Positions 30,908 through 40,873 of a stretch of 64,000 bases of DNA are shown in pieces. The stretch covers positions 1 to 64,000 of the forward strand of contig QCCD01000001.1 in the NCBI GenBank assembly GCA_003281405.1, given 5' to 3'. The position numbers and the translations under genes are program-made. This DNA comes from Prochlorococcus sp. AG-347-K16 (GTDB lineage: Bacteria; Cyanobacteriota; Cyanobacteriia; PCC-6307; Cyanobiaceae). The notes under the pieces were generated by a model. The model ran no database searches and had not been told where the DNA came from. It worked only from the letters and a program-made list of their open reading frames with translations. Within the stretch, counting starts at the first letter, position 1. Every line of letters begins with the position of its first letter.

Positions 30908-32491
30908 ATGAATGGGCGATACCCCCAAAAAAATGTTTTAGGTCAGTTAGCGATAGTTTTACATGCTCATCTACCTTATGTGAGAAAAAATGAAAAAAAT
31001 TCCTTAGAAGAAGATTGGTTATTTCAGGCGATTCTGGAATGTTATATACCACTTCTTCAATCAATAGAATCTTCCAAAAATGAAAATCCTGAAAATACAA
31101 AACTTACTATTAGTTTGTCTCCAACATTATTATCACTTTTAAATAATAAACAAATTCAAGAAACTTTCCCAAGCTGGATTAAAACAAGGAATGATTTCCT
31201 AAACGAACTGCCAATAGAAGAAAAAAATGCCTCTGCATTTTTAATGAAAAATCTTAATGATAAATACCTCTATTGGCAAAATTGTTCTGGAAATTTAATT
31301 GAGAAGTTTAGGGTATTAAATAACTCTGGAAATTTGGATATTCTTACTTGTGCCGCTACTCATGGGTATTTACCAATTCTAAGGGAGAATCCTGAAACTA
31401 TTAAAGGACAAATTAATACAGCCATTAGGAGCCATGAAAATATTTTCGAAACAAAGCCTTTAGGTATTTGGTTACCTGAATGCGCATATTACGAGGGTTT
31501 AGATGAAATACTATTTAATTCCGGAATTAGATATACAATCTTAGATGGCCATGGGATTCTAAATTCCACACCAAGACCTAGGTATGGTGTATATGCACCA
31601 ATATGCTCCAAAAAAGGAGTGGCATTTTTTGGGAGAGATAGCGAGTCAACCTTGCCCGTTTGGTCCGCTAAGGATGGATTCCCGGGCGACAAAGTTTATA
31701 GGGAATTTCATAAAGATTTGGGGTGGGAATTACCGCTCTCAAAGCTCAAAAAGAAGGGTATTTCAACTAAAAGACCTTTGGGTTTAAAGTTTCATAAGAT
31801 TACAAATGAAAACATTTCTTTAGGGGAAAAAGAGTTTTATCTTGAAAATGAAGCCAAAAATAAGGCAGCAGAACATGCTGATGCCTATCTTATCGCGCGA
31901 TCCAAACAGCTAGAAAAATTAACTTTATCCTCTTCTTTTAAGCCTTTATTGGTAGCTCCATTTGATGCAGAGTTATTTGGTCATTGGTGGTATGAGGGAC
32001 CTTTTTTTATTGAAAATATACTAAAAAACTCCAGTAAATATTCAATTAAGCTTACAAATTTAAAAGAATTCTTACTTCAAAAGCCAAATCTTCAGATTTG
32101 TGATCCATCGCCATCAAGCTGGGGGCAAGGTGGTTACCATAATTACTGGATTAATGATGCAAATGCATGGATCGTTCCAGAAATCACAAAGGCAGGCTCA
32201 ACATTTGTAGATTTGTGCTTGGAAAATTTTAATAATGATTTATCTCCAAGAATCTTCAAGCAAGCTGCAAGAGAACTACTTCTTTCTGAGTCTTCTGATT
32301 GGAGTTTTATTCTAAGAGCTGGAACCACAACTGAGCTCGCAAAAGAGAGAATAGAAAGACACTTATTCAGGTTCTGGAAATTAGTTGAAATGATTAAAAA
32401 TCATTCTAATATTAATTTAAAATTCCTTGAAGATATTGAGGAAGAGGACAATATCTTCCCAAATATTAATATTGATGATTGGCGAAAATAA
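30908..32491 (+). CDS. GH57 family 1,4-alpha-glucan branching enzyme-like
   Basis: 527-residue glycoside hydrolase family 57 protein. GH57 marks include the opening VLHAHLPYVRK, the nucleophile region GIWLPECAYYEGLD, and the acid aspartate in APFDAELFGHWWYEG, then SSWGQGGYHNYW and a C-terminal DUF1957-type helical domain. This is the layout of archaeal/cyanobacterial GH57 branching enzymes, which add alpha-1,6 branches to glycogen. Amylase-type activity is the alternative. Converges with crtL (5 bases). Confidence 0.88.
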   Translation: MNGRYPQKNVLGQLAIVLHAHLPYVRKNEKNSLEEDWLFQAILECYIPLLQSIESSKNENPENTKLTISLSPTLLSLLNNKQIQETFPSWIKTRNDFLNELPIEEKNASAFLMKNLNDKYLYWQNCSGNLIEKFRVLNNSGNLDILTCAATHGYLPILRENPETIKGQINTAIRSHENIFETKPLGIWLPECAYYEGLDEILFNSGIRYTILDGHGILNSTPRPRYGVYAPICSKKGVAFFGRDSESTLPVWSAKDGFPGDKVYREFHKDLGWELPLSKLKKKGISTKRPLGLKFHKITNENISLGEKEFYLENEAKNKAAEHADAYLIARSKQLEKLTLSSSFKPLLVAPFDAELFGHWWYEGPFFIENILKNSSKYSIKLTNLKEFLLQKPNLQICDPSPSSWGQGGYHNYWINDANAWIVPEITKAGSTFVDLCLENFNNDLSPRIFKQAARELLLSESSDWSFILRAGTTTELAKERIERHLFRFWKLVEMIKNHSNINLKFLEDIEEEDNIFPNINIDDWRK

Positions 32492-32496
32492 AAATA

Positions 32497-33708
32497 TTAA
32501 TTTAACTTGAGCATGCCTAGTTTTACTTTTAGAGGTGAATTTATAAACATCTTACTCATCACGTAAATTAGTTTTGGTAGTGGAAGTGTATTTGTCAGAA
32601 AACCTACCCATTCATTGGTTGATAATCTAAAGAAATTTGAGAAAAAGCTTCTTAATCTACTTTCGTCAAAACTCATCAATCTTCTTAGACCATATTGGTA
32701 AAGTTTATGCCTTTGTGTTAACTCATAAGGCCATAGAATTTCCCAACCTTTTGAAGCTAAATCTAGTGAACTTAGATGAGGTTCTTTTAAAAAGATTGCT
32801 AATTTTTGTGCAAGGAGTGGAGCCCTTCTTAATAAAGATCCAACCATGTATCCTGATGCAGGATGAACCATACTTGCAGCCCCTCCGAAACCAAGTACAA
32901 ATTGTTTTTTAAATGGGAGGGGTAAATTCATAGGGAAAAGGCAATTCTCTTCATGAAAAATTTCACTTACCTCAATACCCTTACTATTAAGTCTTTTATA
33001 AAGTCTTTTTTTAAGATTTTCTTGGGATAATGCAGGATAACTAGCTAATGAAGTTTCTTCTACGAAAAAAGTGTCGTTGCCAAGATCCATTGCATAAAGA
33101 AAGGAAGGAGATGATAACTTTTCATCATTGTTTAAATGATTTGGACGAAAATCCATTAGAACAAATTGTTCTTTATTAACAGGTGGTGATGTAAATTTAC
33201 CTACAATTCCGTAAGCAGCTTGTTGAGCGATTTCATTTTGAATTGGTCTTTTTACAAAATTACTTTTATGACCACTTGCGTCGATAACTAATCTCGCCTT
33301 TATTTTGAATCCTGAAGAACAAATTACCTCAGATAGTTTGTTCTTTTCATTAATGTCTTTTGCTGTTTCATTCAGCCATTCAATCCCTTTACATTTTTTT
33401 AAAAGCTCATTTTGAAAGGCTTCTTGATTTATTAAACCATAATCGTAGTTGTGTTTTGTCGGGGCATCCCCTTTTTTATTTTCCCCATCTCCAAAAAAAC
33501 TAACTGTTTTACACCATCGGTGAGATAACAAGGACTCCAATCCTAATTCTTCTAATTCAGATGCCCAGATACCATATGTATTCTCCCATTTTTCATTTGG
33601 AGATTTTGTTGATATTCCCTTAATATTTAGATCCTGCTTGGCTAATTCTGAAGCTAAACATAATGCTGCAGGACCTGAACCTAAAATTAAAATATCAAGT
33701 ATTTCCAT
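32497..33708 (-). CDS. crtL: Lycopene cyclase (CrtL type, probably beta)
   Basis: FAD-dependent cyclase that closes the ionone rings of lycopene. The 403-residue protein starts with the dinucleotide-binding DILILGSGPAALCLASELAK, contains the conserved MDFR (family mDwR/mDfR) loop, and the C-terminal GGAASMVHPASGYMVG block. Prochlorococcus has two CrtL paralogues: a beta cyclase and one that makes both beta and epsilon rings. Position beside gyrA fits what I remember for the beta enzyme, but sequence alone does not settle it. Ends 24 bases downstream of gyrA's stop. Confidence 0.88.
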   Translation of the reverse strand: MEILDILILGSGPAALCLASELAKQDLNIKGISTKSPNEKWENTYGIWASELEELGLESLLSHRWCKTVSFFGDGENKKGDAPTKHNYDYGLINQEAFQNELLKKCKGIEWLNETAKDINEKNKLSEVICSSGFKIKARLVIDASGHKSNFVKRPIQNEIAQQAAYGIVGKFTSPPVNKEQFVLMDFRPNHLNNDEKLSSPSFLYAMDLGNDTFFVEETSLASYPALSQENLKKRLYKRLNSKGIEVSEIFHEENCLFPMNLPLPFKKQFVLGFGGAASMVHPASGYMVGSLLRRAPLLAQKLAIFLKEPHLSSLDLASKGWEILWPYELTQRHKLYQYGLRRLMSFDESRLRSFFSNFFRLSTNEWVGFLTNTLPLPKLIYVMSKMFINSPLKVKLGMLKLN

Positions 33709-33732
33709 ATTATTTAGATCACCATAAGCCTT

Positions 33733-36330
33733 TTAATTTTGTTCAACTGAGCCAGGTTGGTCTTTTTCCTCTATTTGTTCACGAGGTACCAATACCACTT
33801 CAGATAAATGATCACCGTCATCTAATCTTTGTAATTTTACTCCTGTAGCTGCTCTAGATTGCTGAGAGATTTTATCTGCATTTGTTCTTACTATTACACC
33901 TTTTTCGGTCACAAGTAGTAATTCTTCTCCCTCTCCAAGGACCTTCAAACAAACTAGCTGATCATCTTTAATTCTAAATTTTATTGCTCTCAAACCCATG
34001 CCTGCTCTTTTTTGTAATCTAAACTGAGTTACAGGTACTCTCTTTCCTAGTCCAAATGCACTGGCTATTAATACCCATGGACCATCTGAAGAGTTTTCCT
34101 CAACATTATCATCAAGAACTTCTGTGAGATCTTCAATTTTAGCTAACTGATCAACCAGATTAGATGTTAAAACATCCATAGAAACTAGATTGTCTCCTTT
34201 TCTCAAATTCATTGATTTAACCCCTCTTGCTGTTCTACCAAGTGGTCTTAATTCATTGATATCTAGTCTGAAATGAATCGCCATTCCTGTTTTAGATCCA
34301 ATTAAAACACTATCACCTTCTTTTGATAATCTGACCCAGGTTAGGGCATCTCCATCCTCAAGATTAATTGCTATTAGTCCATTTGAGCGAATTTTTGAGA
34401 AAGCAGAAAGTGCAGTTCTTTTTATAAAGCCAGCTTTGGTTAGCATTAATAAATAACGATCGTCAACAAAAGAATCCACAGCAACTAGTGAAGTTATTTT
34501 TTCTTCTCTTGGAATTGGGAGAAGTTGAACTGATGGAGTCCCTTTTGCTGTTCTGCTACTCATGGGAACCCTATATGCTGGGAGAGCATAAGCTACTCCT
34601 CTATCACTGAAAAGCAAAAGAGTATCATGATCGTTACAGCTTATAAATAATTTCACGTCATCATCTTCTTTAGTTTTTGTGCCAGCTTTACCCCTTGAAC
34701 CACGACTGGTAGATTCAAAATCACTAACAGGCATTCTTTTTAAATAACCTGCATCAGTTAATAGAACTACGGATCTGTCATTAGCTATGAGATCAATATC
34801 ATCTAATCCGCCGCCTAAATCTAGTATTTCTGTTTTCCTAGGAGAAGAGAATCTTTCATCGATTTTATTAAGTTCTTCAAGAATAATTTCAAAAATTTGT
34901 TCTTTACTATTCAATATTTGTTGATATAGATTTATTTTTCGGGTTAATTCATTATGTTCCCCTTTGATTTTATCTGCTTCAAGTGCTGTTAATCTTCTTA
35001 ATTGCATTTGTAGAATTGCATCTGCCTGTATGGAAGATAATTTATGATCGTTTTGTAATTTTTCTCGAGCTGATATTGAATCTTTCGCCGATCTTATTAG
35101 ATTTATAATTTCATCCATAGCATCTAAGGCTAATAAAAGACCCTTTACAATATGATCTCTTTCTTCTGCTTTTTTTAATAAAAATGCTGTTCTTCGTCTT
35201 ATTGTCTCAACCCTAAAATCTAGAAAGACGTCTAGCATTTTCCTGAGTGAAAGTGTCGTGGGCTCTCCTTTCACTAAAGCAAGTATATTGGCACTAAAGT
35301 TATTTTGAAGAGGCGTTAACTTAAATAAATTATTTAAAACTACTTGTGGGTAAGCATCTCTTTTTAGTTCAATAACAATCCTCATTCCATCTCGATCACT
35401 TTCATCTCTAATATCAGAAATACCTTCTAATTTTTTTTCATTAACCAAGTCAGCAATTCTTTCGATCAATGCCGCTTTATTGGTTTGAAATGGAAGCTCT
35501 GTAATTATTACTGCATCTTTCTCTGCTCTACCAATGGATTTAATTTGCTCAATATTTGCTACCCCTCTCATAGTTATTGACCCCCTTCCTGTTTTGAAAG
35601 TTTCTCTAATACCATCTCTGCCTAAGATCTGACCACCTGTAGGAAAATCAGGACCCTTAATTATTTCAAAAAGTTCTCTATCTTCAATTGAAGGGTTTTT
35701 GATTATTGATTTAAGACCATTAATTAATTCCCCTAAGTTATGAGGTGGAATATTAGTTGCCATTCCTACTGCTATTCCAGATGAACCATTTAGAAGTAGT
35801 TGAGGGATCCTAGCGGGTAAAACTGTTGGCTCTTGCTGAGAACCGTCAAAATTATCGGCGAAATCTACAGTTTCAGATTCAATATCCTCTAATAAACTTT
35901 CATCCGTAAGAGACTGTAAACGAGATTCTGTATATCTCATTGCTGCTGGAGGGTCATTATCAACAGAACCAAAGTTTCCATGGCCATCTATGAGTGGCAT
36001 CCTCATAGAGAAATTCTGGGCCATCCTAACCAAAGCATCATAAACAGCAGTATCGCCATGAGGATGGTATTTACCAAGTACTTCTCCTACAACTCTTGCG
36101 CATTTTCTGTATGGCCTACCGCTAGTCAAACCAAGTTCATACATTGCATAAAGAATTCTTCTGTGAACAGGTTTTAATCCATCCCTTGCATCTGGAAGAG
36201 CACGACCAACTATAACGCTCATTGCATACTCAAGGTATGAACGAGACATCTCATTTCTTAGGTCAGTCTGAATAATTCGATCGTTATCTTCGCTTAATCC
36301 TGAGTTGTCGGAATCTAAAATATCAGACAT
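33733..36330 (-). CDS. gyrA: DNA gyrase subunit A
   Basis: Breakage-reunion subunit of DNA gyrase. The 865-residue protein has the winged-helix region with [17 protein letters not shown] (quinolone region; T94 at the E. coli Ser83 position, D98 at Asp87), catalytic tyrosine Y133 in MRYTESRLQ, a coiled-coil tower, and a C-terminal beta-pinwheel with a GyrA-box-like element [11 protein letters not shown]. The C-terminal tail is acidic. Thr at the Ser83 position is common in wild bacteria and is not evidence of selection. Divergent from guaB. Confidence 0.97.
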   Translation of the reverse strand: MSDILDSDNSGLSEDNDRIIQTDLRNEMSRSYLEYAMSVIVGRALPDARDGLKPVHRRILYAMYELGLTSGRPYRKCARVVGEVLGKYHPHGDTAVYDALVRMAQNFSMRMPLIDGHGNFGSVDNDPPAAMRYTESRLQSLTDESLLEDIESETVDFADNFDGSQQEPTVLPARIPQLLLNGSSGIAVGMATNIPPHNLGELINGLKSIIKNPSIEDRELFEIIKGPDFPTGGQILGRDGIRETFKTGRGSITMRGVANIEQIKSIGRAEKDAVIITELPFQTNKAALIERIADLVNEKKLEGISDIRDESDRDGMRIVIELKRDAYPQVVLNNLFKLTPLQNNFSANILALVKGEPTTLSLRKMLDVFLDFRVETIRRRTAFLLKKAEERDHIVKGLLLALDAMDEIINLIRSAKDSISAREKLQNDHKLSSIQADAILQMQLRRLTALEADKIKGEHNELTRKINLYQQILNSKEQIFEIILEELNKIDERFSSPRKTEILDLGGGLDDIDLIANDRSVVLLTDAGYLKRMPVSDFESTSRGSRGKAGTKTKEDDDVKLFISCNDHDTLLLFSDRGVAYALPAYRVPMSSRTAKGTPSVQLLPIPREEKITSLVAVDSFVDDRYLLMLTKAGFIKRTALSAFSKIRSNGLIAINLEDGDALTWVRLSKEGDSVLIGSKTGMAIHFRLDINELRPLGRTARGVKSMNLRKGDNLVSMDVLTSNLVDQLAKIEDLTEVLDDNVEENSSDGPWVLIASAFGLGKRVPVTQFRLQKRAGMGLRAIKFRIKDDQLVCLKVLGEGEELLLVTEKGVIVRTNADKISQQSRAATGVKLQRLDDGDHLSEVVLVPREQIEEKDQPGSVEQN

Positions 36331-36509
36331 ACATAAATCCTTTCTTTAATAATAATCGCTGATCGTAATAATGAATAAAAAAAAAGATTTTTTTAATTGC
36401 CAAATACTCACATTTACACATAAATCAAAATAAAACCTGTTGTTTTTGAATAAACCTTGGCTTATTACCCCTTTAGTTGTTAATTTAATCAGAATAAAAG
36501 AAAACTTCC

Positions 36510-37673
36510 GTGAATGTTGAACTTGGTTTAAATAAAAAAGTCAGACGGGCTTATGGCATCGATGAAATAGCTTTAGTCCCTGGTAAAAGAACACTTGATT
36601 ACGATTTGACTGATCCTTCTTGGTCAATAGGTGATTTCAAAAGAGAAGTCCCGATCGTCGCTAGTGCTATGGATAGCGTTGTAGATGTCAATACGGCTGT
36701 AGAGCTCACAAAATTAGGTTCCCTAGGGGTTATTAATATGGAGGGCATACAAACACGATATGAAAACCCTGATGAAATATTGAACCGAATAGCATCAGTA
36801 GGGAAGCATGATTTTGTTCCATTAATGCAGAAAATATACAGTGAACCAGTCAAGGAGGGATTAATTGTACAAAGAATAAATGAGGTAAAAGAAAGAGGAG
36901 GTATAGCAGCTTTTAGTGGGACTCCTCAAGCTGCCATTAAGTTTAAAGAAACACTTAATAATTCCAAAATAGATTTATTTTTTCTTCAAGGAACGGTTGT
37001 TTCCACTGAACATCTTGGTATGGAAGGTAAGGAAACCTTAAATATTAAATATCTCTGTCAATCTATGAATGTCCCAGTTGTAGCCGGTAATTGTGTTACT
37101 TACGAAGTTGCAAAACTTCTCATGGATGCTGGAGTTGCAGGATTGATGGTTGGGATAGGACCTGGAGCTGCATGTACATCAAGAGGAGTATTGGGAATTG
37201 GAATCCCTCAAGCAACCGCAATTGCTGATTGTAGTGCGGCAAGAAATGATTACTTTAAAGAAAGAGGTCGTTATATTCCTATTATTGGTGATGGAGGAAT
37301 TGTTACTGGCGGAGATATCTGTAAATGTTTGGCATGTGGAGCAGATGCTGTAATGATTGGATCTCCAATAGCTAAATCCTCAAACGCTCCAGGTAAAGGA
37401 TTTCACTGGGGTATGGCTACTCCAAGTCCAATATTGCCAAGGGGCACAAGAATTGAAGTTGGTTCTACAGGATCCTTAGAGAGAATAATTAAAGGCCCTG
37501 CCTTACTTGATGATGGGACACATAACTTATTAGGAGCCATTAGAACCTCAATGAGTACTCTTGGGGCCAAAAATATTAAAGAGATGCAAGAAGTTGAAAT
37601 AGTTATCGCACCATCGCTTCTTACAGAAGGTAAGGTTTATCAAAAAGCTCAGCAGCTTGGGATGGGTAAGTAG
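36510..37673 (+). CDS. guaB: IMP dehydrogenase-family protein, short form without CBS domains (GuaB3 type)
   Basis: Catalyses NAD-dependent oxidation of IMP to XMP for GTP synthesis, by family. The 387-residue protein is a bare TIM barrel lacking the CBS pair present in most IMPDHs of about 490 residues. The catalytic-loop motif is GPGAACTSRG with the nucleophilic cysteine, in place of the usual GPGSICTTR, and GGIVTGGDICKCLACGADAVMIG follows. These are features of the cyanobacterial/actinobacterial GuaB3 group. The start is GTG at 36510. It is followed by Yfr1 and trxA, an order conserved in this group. Confidence 0.9.
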   Translation: MNVELGLNKKVRRAYGIDEIALVPGKRTLDYDLTDPSWSIGDFKREVPIVASAMDSVVDVNTAVELTKLGSLGVINMEGIQTRYENPDEILNRIASVGKHDFVPLMQKIYSEPVKEGLIVQRINEVKERGGIAAFSGTPQAAIKFKETLNNSKIDLFFLQGTVVSTEHLGMEGKETLNIKYLCQSMNVPVVAGNCVTYEVAKLLMDAGVAGLMVGIGPGAACTSRGVLGIGIPQATAIADCSAARNDYFKERGRYIPIIGDGGIVTGGDICKCLACGADAVMIGSPIAKSSNAPGKGFHWGMATPSPILPRGTRIEVGSTGSLERIIKGPALLDDGTHNLLGAIRTSMSTLGAKNIKEMQEVEIVIAPSLLTEGKVYQKAQQLGMGK

Positions 37674-37743
37674 TTAATCAAGAGCAAAATGAGAGAACTT
37701 TAGTGAATGTAGTATTAATTTGAAAAATTTTCTAATTAAGAGT

Positions 37744-37749
37744 TATTAT
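37744..37749 (+). promoter_or_regulatory. Candidate -10 box of Yfr1
   Basis: TATTAT lies 4-6 bases before the expected 5' end of the Yfr1 transcript at about 37753-37755. Position fits a sigma-70 type -10 element for the sRNA. No strong -35 is visible. Confidence 0.5.
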
Positions 37750-37752
37750 TAA

Positions 37753-37812
37753 ATGATGGGGGAAACCCCATACTCCTCACACACTAAATCGCCCGATTAA
37801 TCGGGCTTTTTT
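37753..37812 (+). ncRNA. yfr1: Yfr1 small regulatory RNA
   Basis: Short sRNA found in nearly all cyanobacteria. The sequence has a 5' hairpin ATGGGG-GAAA-CCCCAT (37756-37771), then the invariant unpaired motif ACTCCTCACAC (37772-37782), then a terminator hairpin GCCCGAT/ATCGGGC plus a T run. It sits between guaB and trxA, the location reported for Yfr1 in Prochlorococcus. Known to base-pair with mRNAs of outer-membrane proteins through the CU-rich single-stranded motif. The 5' end is estimated from the -10 box and may be off by a few bases. Confidence 0.93.
37791..37812 (+). terminator. Rho-independent terminator of Yfr1
   Basis: Perfect inverted repeat GCCCGATTAATCGGGC followed by TTTTTT. 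It forms the 3' end of Yfr1 and separates it from trxA. Confidence 0.93.
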
Positions 37813-37903
37813 AGATATTTTGTTACTTATATTATTTAATCTGTAATGAAATCATCACTTAAAAGAATTGCCTGCTAAATTTTCAAAAAGGAATACTTAA
37901 ATT

Positions 37904-38227
37904 ATGTCATCAGCTCCAGCCGTAACTGATTCTTCATTTGACAAGGATGTACTGCAAAGTGATCTGCCAGTATTGGTTGATTTTTGGGCACCATGGTGCG
38001 GTCCATGTAGGATGGTCGCTCCAGTTGTAGAAGAAATCTCAAAAGACTTTGAAGGAAAAATTAAAGTTTTTAAATTAAACACAGATGAGAATCCAAATGT
38101 AGCCAGTCAATACGGAATTAGAAGTATTCCTACATTAATGATCTTTAAAGGAGGTCAAAAGGTTGATACCGTTGTTGGGGCAGTGCCAAAAGCAACTCTT
38201 TCGAGTACTTTAACTAAGCATTTATAA
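37904..38227 (+). CDS. trxA: Thioredoxin (m-type)
   Basis: Redox protein of 107 residues with the active-site WCGPC at 31-35 and the cis-proline segment [11 protein letters not shown]. It passes photosynthetic reducing power to target enzymes; G6PDH/OpcA in this same window are known types of thioredoxin target. Starts 91 bases after the Yfr1 terminator; hisH follows after 11 bases, so trxA and hisH may be co-transcribed. Confidence 0.97.
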   Translation: MSSAPAVTDSSFDKDVLQSDLPVLVDFWAPWCGPCRMVAPVVEEISKDFEGKIKVFKLNTDENPNVASQYGIRSIPTLMIFKGGQKVDTVVGAVPKATLSSTLTKHL

Positions 38228-38238
38228 ATTTAAAAGCT

Positions 38239-38856
38239 TTGCATAAAATTGGACTAATAGACTATGGAATGGGTAATATTCATTCCGTAACAAAATCTCT
38301 AGAAAGTCTTGGAGAAGAAATTATATTAATTAAAAACTTTAATGATTCCAAGCTTTGTAAGGCGATAATACTTCCTGGGGTTGGAGCCTTTGACCCAGCT
38401 ATGAATAATCTCATAAATACAGATTTAATAACTGATTTGAAAAATTGGATTAAAAGTGGGAAATCCTTTTTTGGGATATGTTTAGGTCTCCAACTCCTTT
38501 TTGAATCTAGTGATGAAGGAAAAGTTCAAGGACTGGGAATTTTAAAAGGAAAAATACAAAAAATACCCAATATTGTTAACCAAAGAATCCCACACATGGG
38601 TTGGTGCCAACTTTTACCTACAAAAAAAAATACTTTATTTGGGATTGAAGAATTAAATAATTGGGTCTATTTTGTACATTCCTATCATGCAATCCCAGAT
38701 GACTTAAATATCATTGCAGCTCAGGTTGATTATGGCTCTGAAAAATTAACTGCAATGATTGAGAATGAAAATTTATTAGCCTGTCAATTTCATCCGGAAA
38801 AATCTGGAAAAACCGGTGAAAAACTTTTGAGAAGATGGCTAAGTAATATTCAATAA
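38239..38856 (+). CDS. hisH: Imidazole glycerol phosphate synthase, glutaminase subunit
   Basis: Class I amidotransferase that delivers ammonia to HisF in histidine synthesis. The 205-residue protein begins IGLIDYGMGNIHSV and has the oxyanion segment LPGVGAFDPAM, the nucleophile C81 (GICLGLQLL) and the His/Glu pair in QFHPEKSG. The ORF starts at TTG 38239; no upstream alternative exists before the conserved first strand. Followed 13 bases later by rsmD. Confidence 0.95.
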   Translation: MHKIGLIDYGMGNIHSVTKSLESLGEEIILIKNFNDSKLCKAIILPGVGAFDPAMNNLINTDLITDLKNWIKSGKSFFGICLGLQLLFESSDEGKVQGLGILKGKIQKIPNIVNQRIPHMGWCQLLPTKKNTLFGIEELNNWVYFVHSYHAIPDDLNIIAAQVDYGSEKLTAMIENENLLACQFHPEKSGKTGEKLLRRWLSNIQ

Positions 38857-38869
38857 CAGATTCTTAGGA

Positions 38870-39469
38870 ATGAAGACTAACTTGAGATTAATAGGAGGTA
38901 AAAAACTCCAAAGTCCAAATAATTCTTATACCAGACCTACAACTTTGAGAGTGAGAGAGGCCATATTTAATATATTGAACAAAAGAGTTGAAAACTGTAA
39001 CTGGTTAGATTTATTTAGTGGAACAGGTGCCATATCTTGTGAAGCCTATAATCACGGAGCAAGAAAAATAATTGCAATAGAAAAAAATAAAATCAACTCA
39101 AAAATTTGCTTAGAAAATTTACTCTCGTTAGAGAATATAGAGAATAGGAGAAATGATATCGAAGTTATTTGTAAAGACGTTTTGAAATGGACAAAACCTA
39201 ATTATGAGAGAAACTTATCATCTAAAAAAATGGATTTAAACAAATTAAAATTTGATTTTGTTTATCTAGATCCCCCATACGAAGTGGACTTCCATGAATT
39301 AGTTTTAAATCAATTGTTTAATTGTAATCTTTTAAAAAAAGATTCAACAGTTATTTGTGAACATTCTCCAAACCTAAATATTAAAAAAAGTAATTTGTGG
39401 GAAACTATAGATGTAAGAAATTATGGGCAATCAAGATTAACATTTTTAATCAATGTCCAGCATCCCTGA
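38870..39469 (+). CDS. rsmD: 16S rRNA (guanine966-N2)-methyltransferase
   Basis: SAM-dependent methyltransferase that modifies G966 of 16S rRNA. The 199-residue protein has the [16 protein letters not shown]-terminal block, SAM motif [20 protein letters not shown], and the amino-methyltransferase motif [10 protein letters not shown] (DPPY). Its last 24 bases overlap petG on the opposite strand, an antisense 3'-3' overlap. Likely in one transcript with trxA and hisH. Confidence 0.93.
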   Translation: MKTNLRLIGGKKLQSPNNSYTRPTTLRVREAIFNILNKRVENCNWLDLFSGTGAISCEAYNHGARKIIAIEKNKINSKICLENLLSLENIENRRNDIEVICKDVLKWTKPNYERNLSSKKMDLNKLKFDFVYLDPPYEVDFHELVLNQLFNCNLLKKDSTVICEHSPNLNIKKSNLWETIDVRNYGQSRLTFLINVQHP

Positions 39470-39565
39470 ACCTCTTCTGTATTGATTCCATGCACTTACG
39501 AATAATCCAAGAAGAGTTATTGGAACTAAACCTAAAACAATTCCACAGAGAAGAGGCTCGATCAT
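39446..39565 (-). CDS. petG: Cytochrome b6f complex subunit PetG
   Basis: Small structural subunit of cytochrome b6f in the thylakoid. Too short for the ORF track. Minus-strand translation from the ATG at 39565 gives 39 residues beginning [20 protein letters not shown] and ending in YRRG..., the nearly invariant PetG sequence: one membrane helix with a short polar tail. The stop overlaps the 3' end of rsmD by 24 bases. It is divergent from cytM, 55 bases apart, so both electron-transfer genes may share a regulatory region. Confidence 0.95.
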   Translation of the reverse strand: MIEPLLCGIVLGLVPITLLGLFVSAWNQYRRGSGMLDID

Positions 39566-39620
39566 TTTTTTGCCTTTTTTGAATTTCTTACTCACAATTG
39601 TTACATAGGGACTATTTTTT

Positions 39621-40007
39621 GTGTCAACATCTTCATCAACTGCAGCAGAAAGAGACTTTAAGAAAGAATTCTTAAAGATTGTTTTTGTTGTATTTGGAGT
39701 TTCATTGATTTGTTTTTCAATTTTTTTCGTAAATCATCATGAAAATAACAAATATATTATTGAAACTCTTGAGCTTAATGGCTCTGCAGATGAAGGAGAT
39801 GCTCTTTTTAAGATTAATTGTGTTGGATGTCATGGGATTACAGCAAGAGGATTAGTGGGCCCAGACTTGCACTCAATAACTCAACGTTTGAATGATAAAG
39901 AAATAATAAAACAAGTTACTGGAGGCCTGACTCCTCCTATGCCAAGTTTTGAAATTGACCCTATAAATATGTCCAATTTATTAAAATATCTTCATAGCCT
40001 TGAATGA
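39621..40007 (+). CDS. cytM: Membrane-anchored cytochrome c, CytM type
   Basis: 128-residue c-type cytochrome with one N-terminal helix (about 16-37, [21 protein letters not shown]) that is likely an uncleaved anchor, heme-binding C67-V-G-C70-H71, and axial methionine M107 in TPPMPSF. CytM is conserved in cyanobacteria and affects respiration/photosynthesis balance; its electron partners remain debated. The start is GTG at 39621. The stop overlaps the next start by 4 bases, indicating translational coupling. Confidence 0.9.
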   Translation: MSTSSSTAAERDFKKEFLKIVFVVFGVSLICFSIFFVNHHENNKYIIETLELNGSADEGDALFKINCVGCHGITARGLVGPDLHSITQRLNDKEIIKQVTGGLTPPMPSFEIDPINMSNLLKYLHSLE

Positions 40008-40756
40008 ATTTGGGAAAAAATTTTTCTAATTTAAAGATAATATTAGTTGAACCAAATGGCCCTTTAAATGTAGGGAGCGTTGCTAGATTATGCTCTAACT
40101 TTGAAGTTGATGAATTAAGAATTGTTTCTCCTAAATGCGACATATTTTCTTTAGAAGCAAAGAAAATGGCTCTTAAAGGTCTAAAATTTCTAAAAAATTG
40201 TAAGGTTTTTGATGATCTTCAAAAAGCAATTTTTGATTGTGATTTGGTTCTGGCATCTTGTGGAAGAATTGATGTAAGTAAAGATTCATTTTTTGAATCT
40301 TCAGAAAATGTATTTAATTGGACTTCATCTTTTGAAAAGATAAATAATTTAGCAATTATATTTGGAAGAGAAGATAGAGGTTTAACTAACAGTGAATTGC
40401 TTCTTGCAAATAAAACTTTTAATATTCCAACTTCCCAGAATAATCCTTCATTAAATCTTTCTCACGCTGTTTCAATAGTTTTGTATGAATTAAATAAGTC
40501 TTTTAAAAAGAATTTAAATAATGAATTAAAAGTTTTTAACTTAGCATCATCGAAAGAAGTACATGACACATTCGTGGAGATAGAGGAAATGCTTTTGCGA
40601 GTTGGATATCTGTTAAAACATACCTCTAAGGCAAAAGTCAGTAAATTTAAGAATTTTATTTTGAGTTCAAATACATCAAAGCACGAAATAAATGTTTTAC
40701 GAGGAATTGTCCATCAAATAAACTGGTTTTTGAATAATTCAAAAAAAAATAAATAA
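40004..40756 (+). CDS. SpoU/TrmJ-type RNA 2'-O-methyltransferase
   Basis: 250-residue SPOUT-fold methyltransferase. Motifs: LVEPNGPLNVGSVARLCSNF (motif 1), IIFGREDRGLTNSEL (motif 2, knot) and SLNLSHAVSIVLYEL (motif 3), in the arrangement of the TrmJ/TrmH class that methylates tRNA position 32. The C-terminal 70 residues form a helical extension. Starts within the cytM stop (4-base overlap). Exact RNA target is inferred from family. Confidence 0.88.
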   Translation: MNLGKNFSNLKIILVEPNGPLNVGSVARLCSNFEVDELRIVSPKCDIFSLEAKKMALKGLKFLKNCKVFDDLQKAIFDCDLVLASCGRIDVSKDSFFESSENVFNWTSSFEKINNLAIIFGREDRGLTNSELLLANKTFNIPTSQNNPSLNLSHAVSIVLYELNKSFKKNLNNELKVFNLASSKEVHDTFVEIEEMLLRVGYLLKHTSKAKVSKFKNFILSSNTSKHEINVLRGIVHQINWFLNNSKKNK

Positions 40757-40873
40757 GTATAAAGTTGATTAGTTACTATACACTTCTTGTTTTAATTTGA
40801 TAGGGATATTTACTAAAAACATTTTCTGAAGTAACATCTATTGATTATTTGAATATTTAAGAAAACTAAACCT

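Noticed and set aside
36000-36100. Thr at the gyrA quinolone position as a resistance mutation
   Set aside because: Thr94 at the E. coli Ser83 site is a natural variant in many bacteria, and the other positions are wild type.
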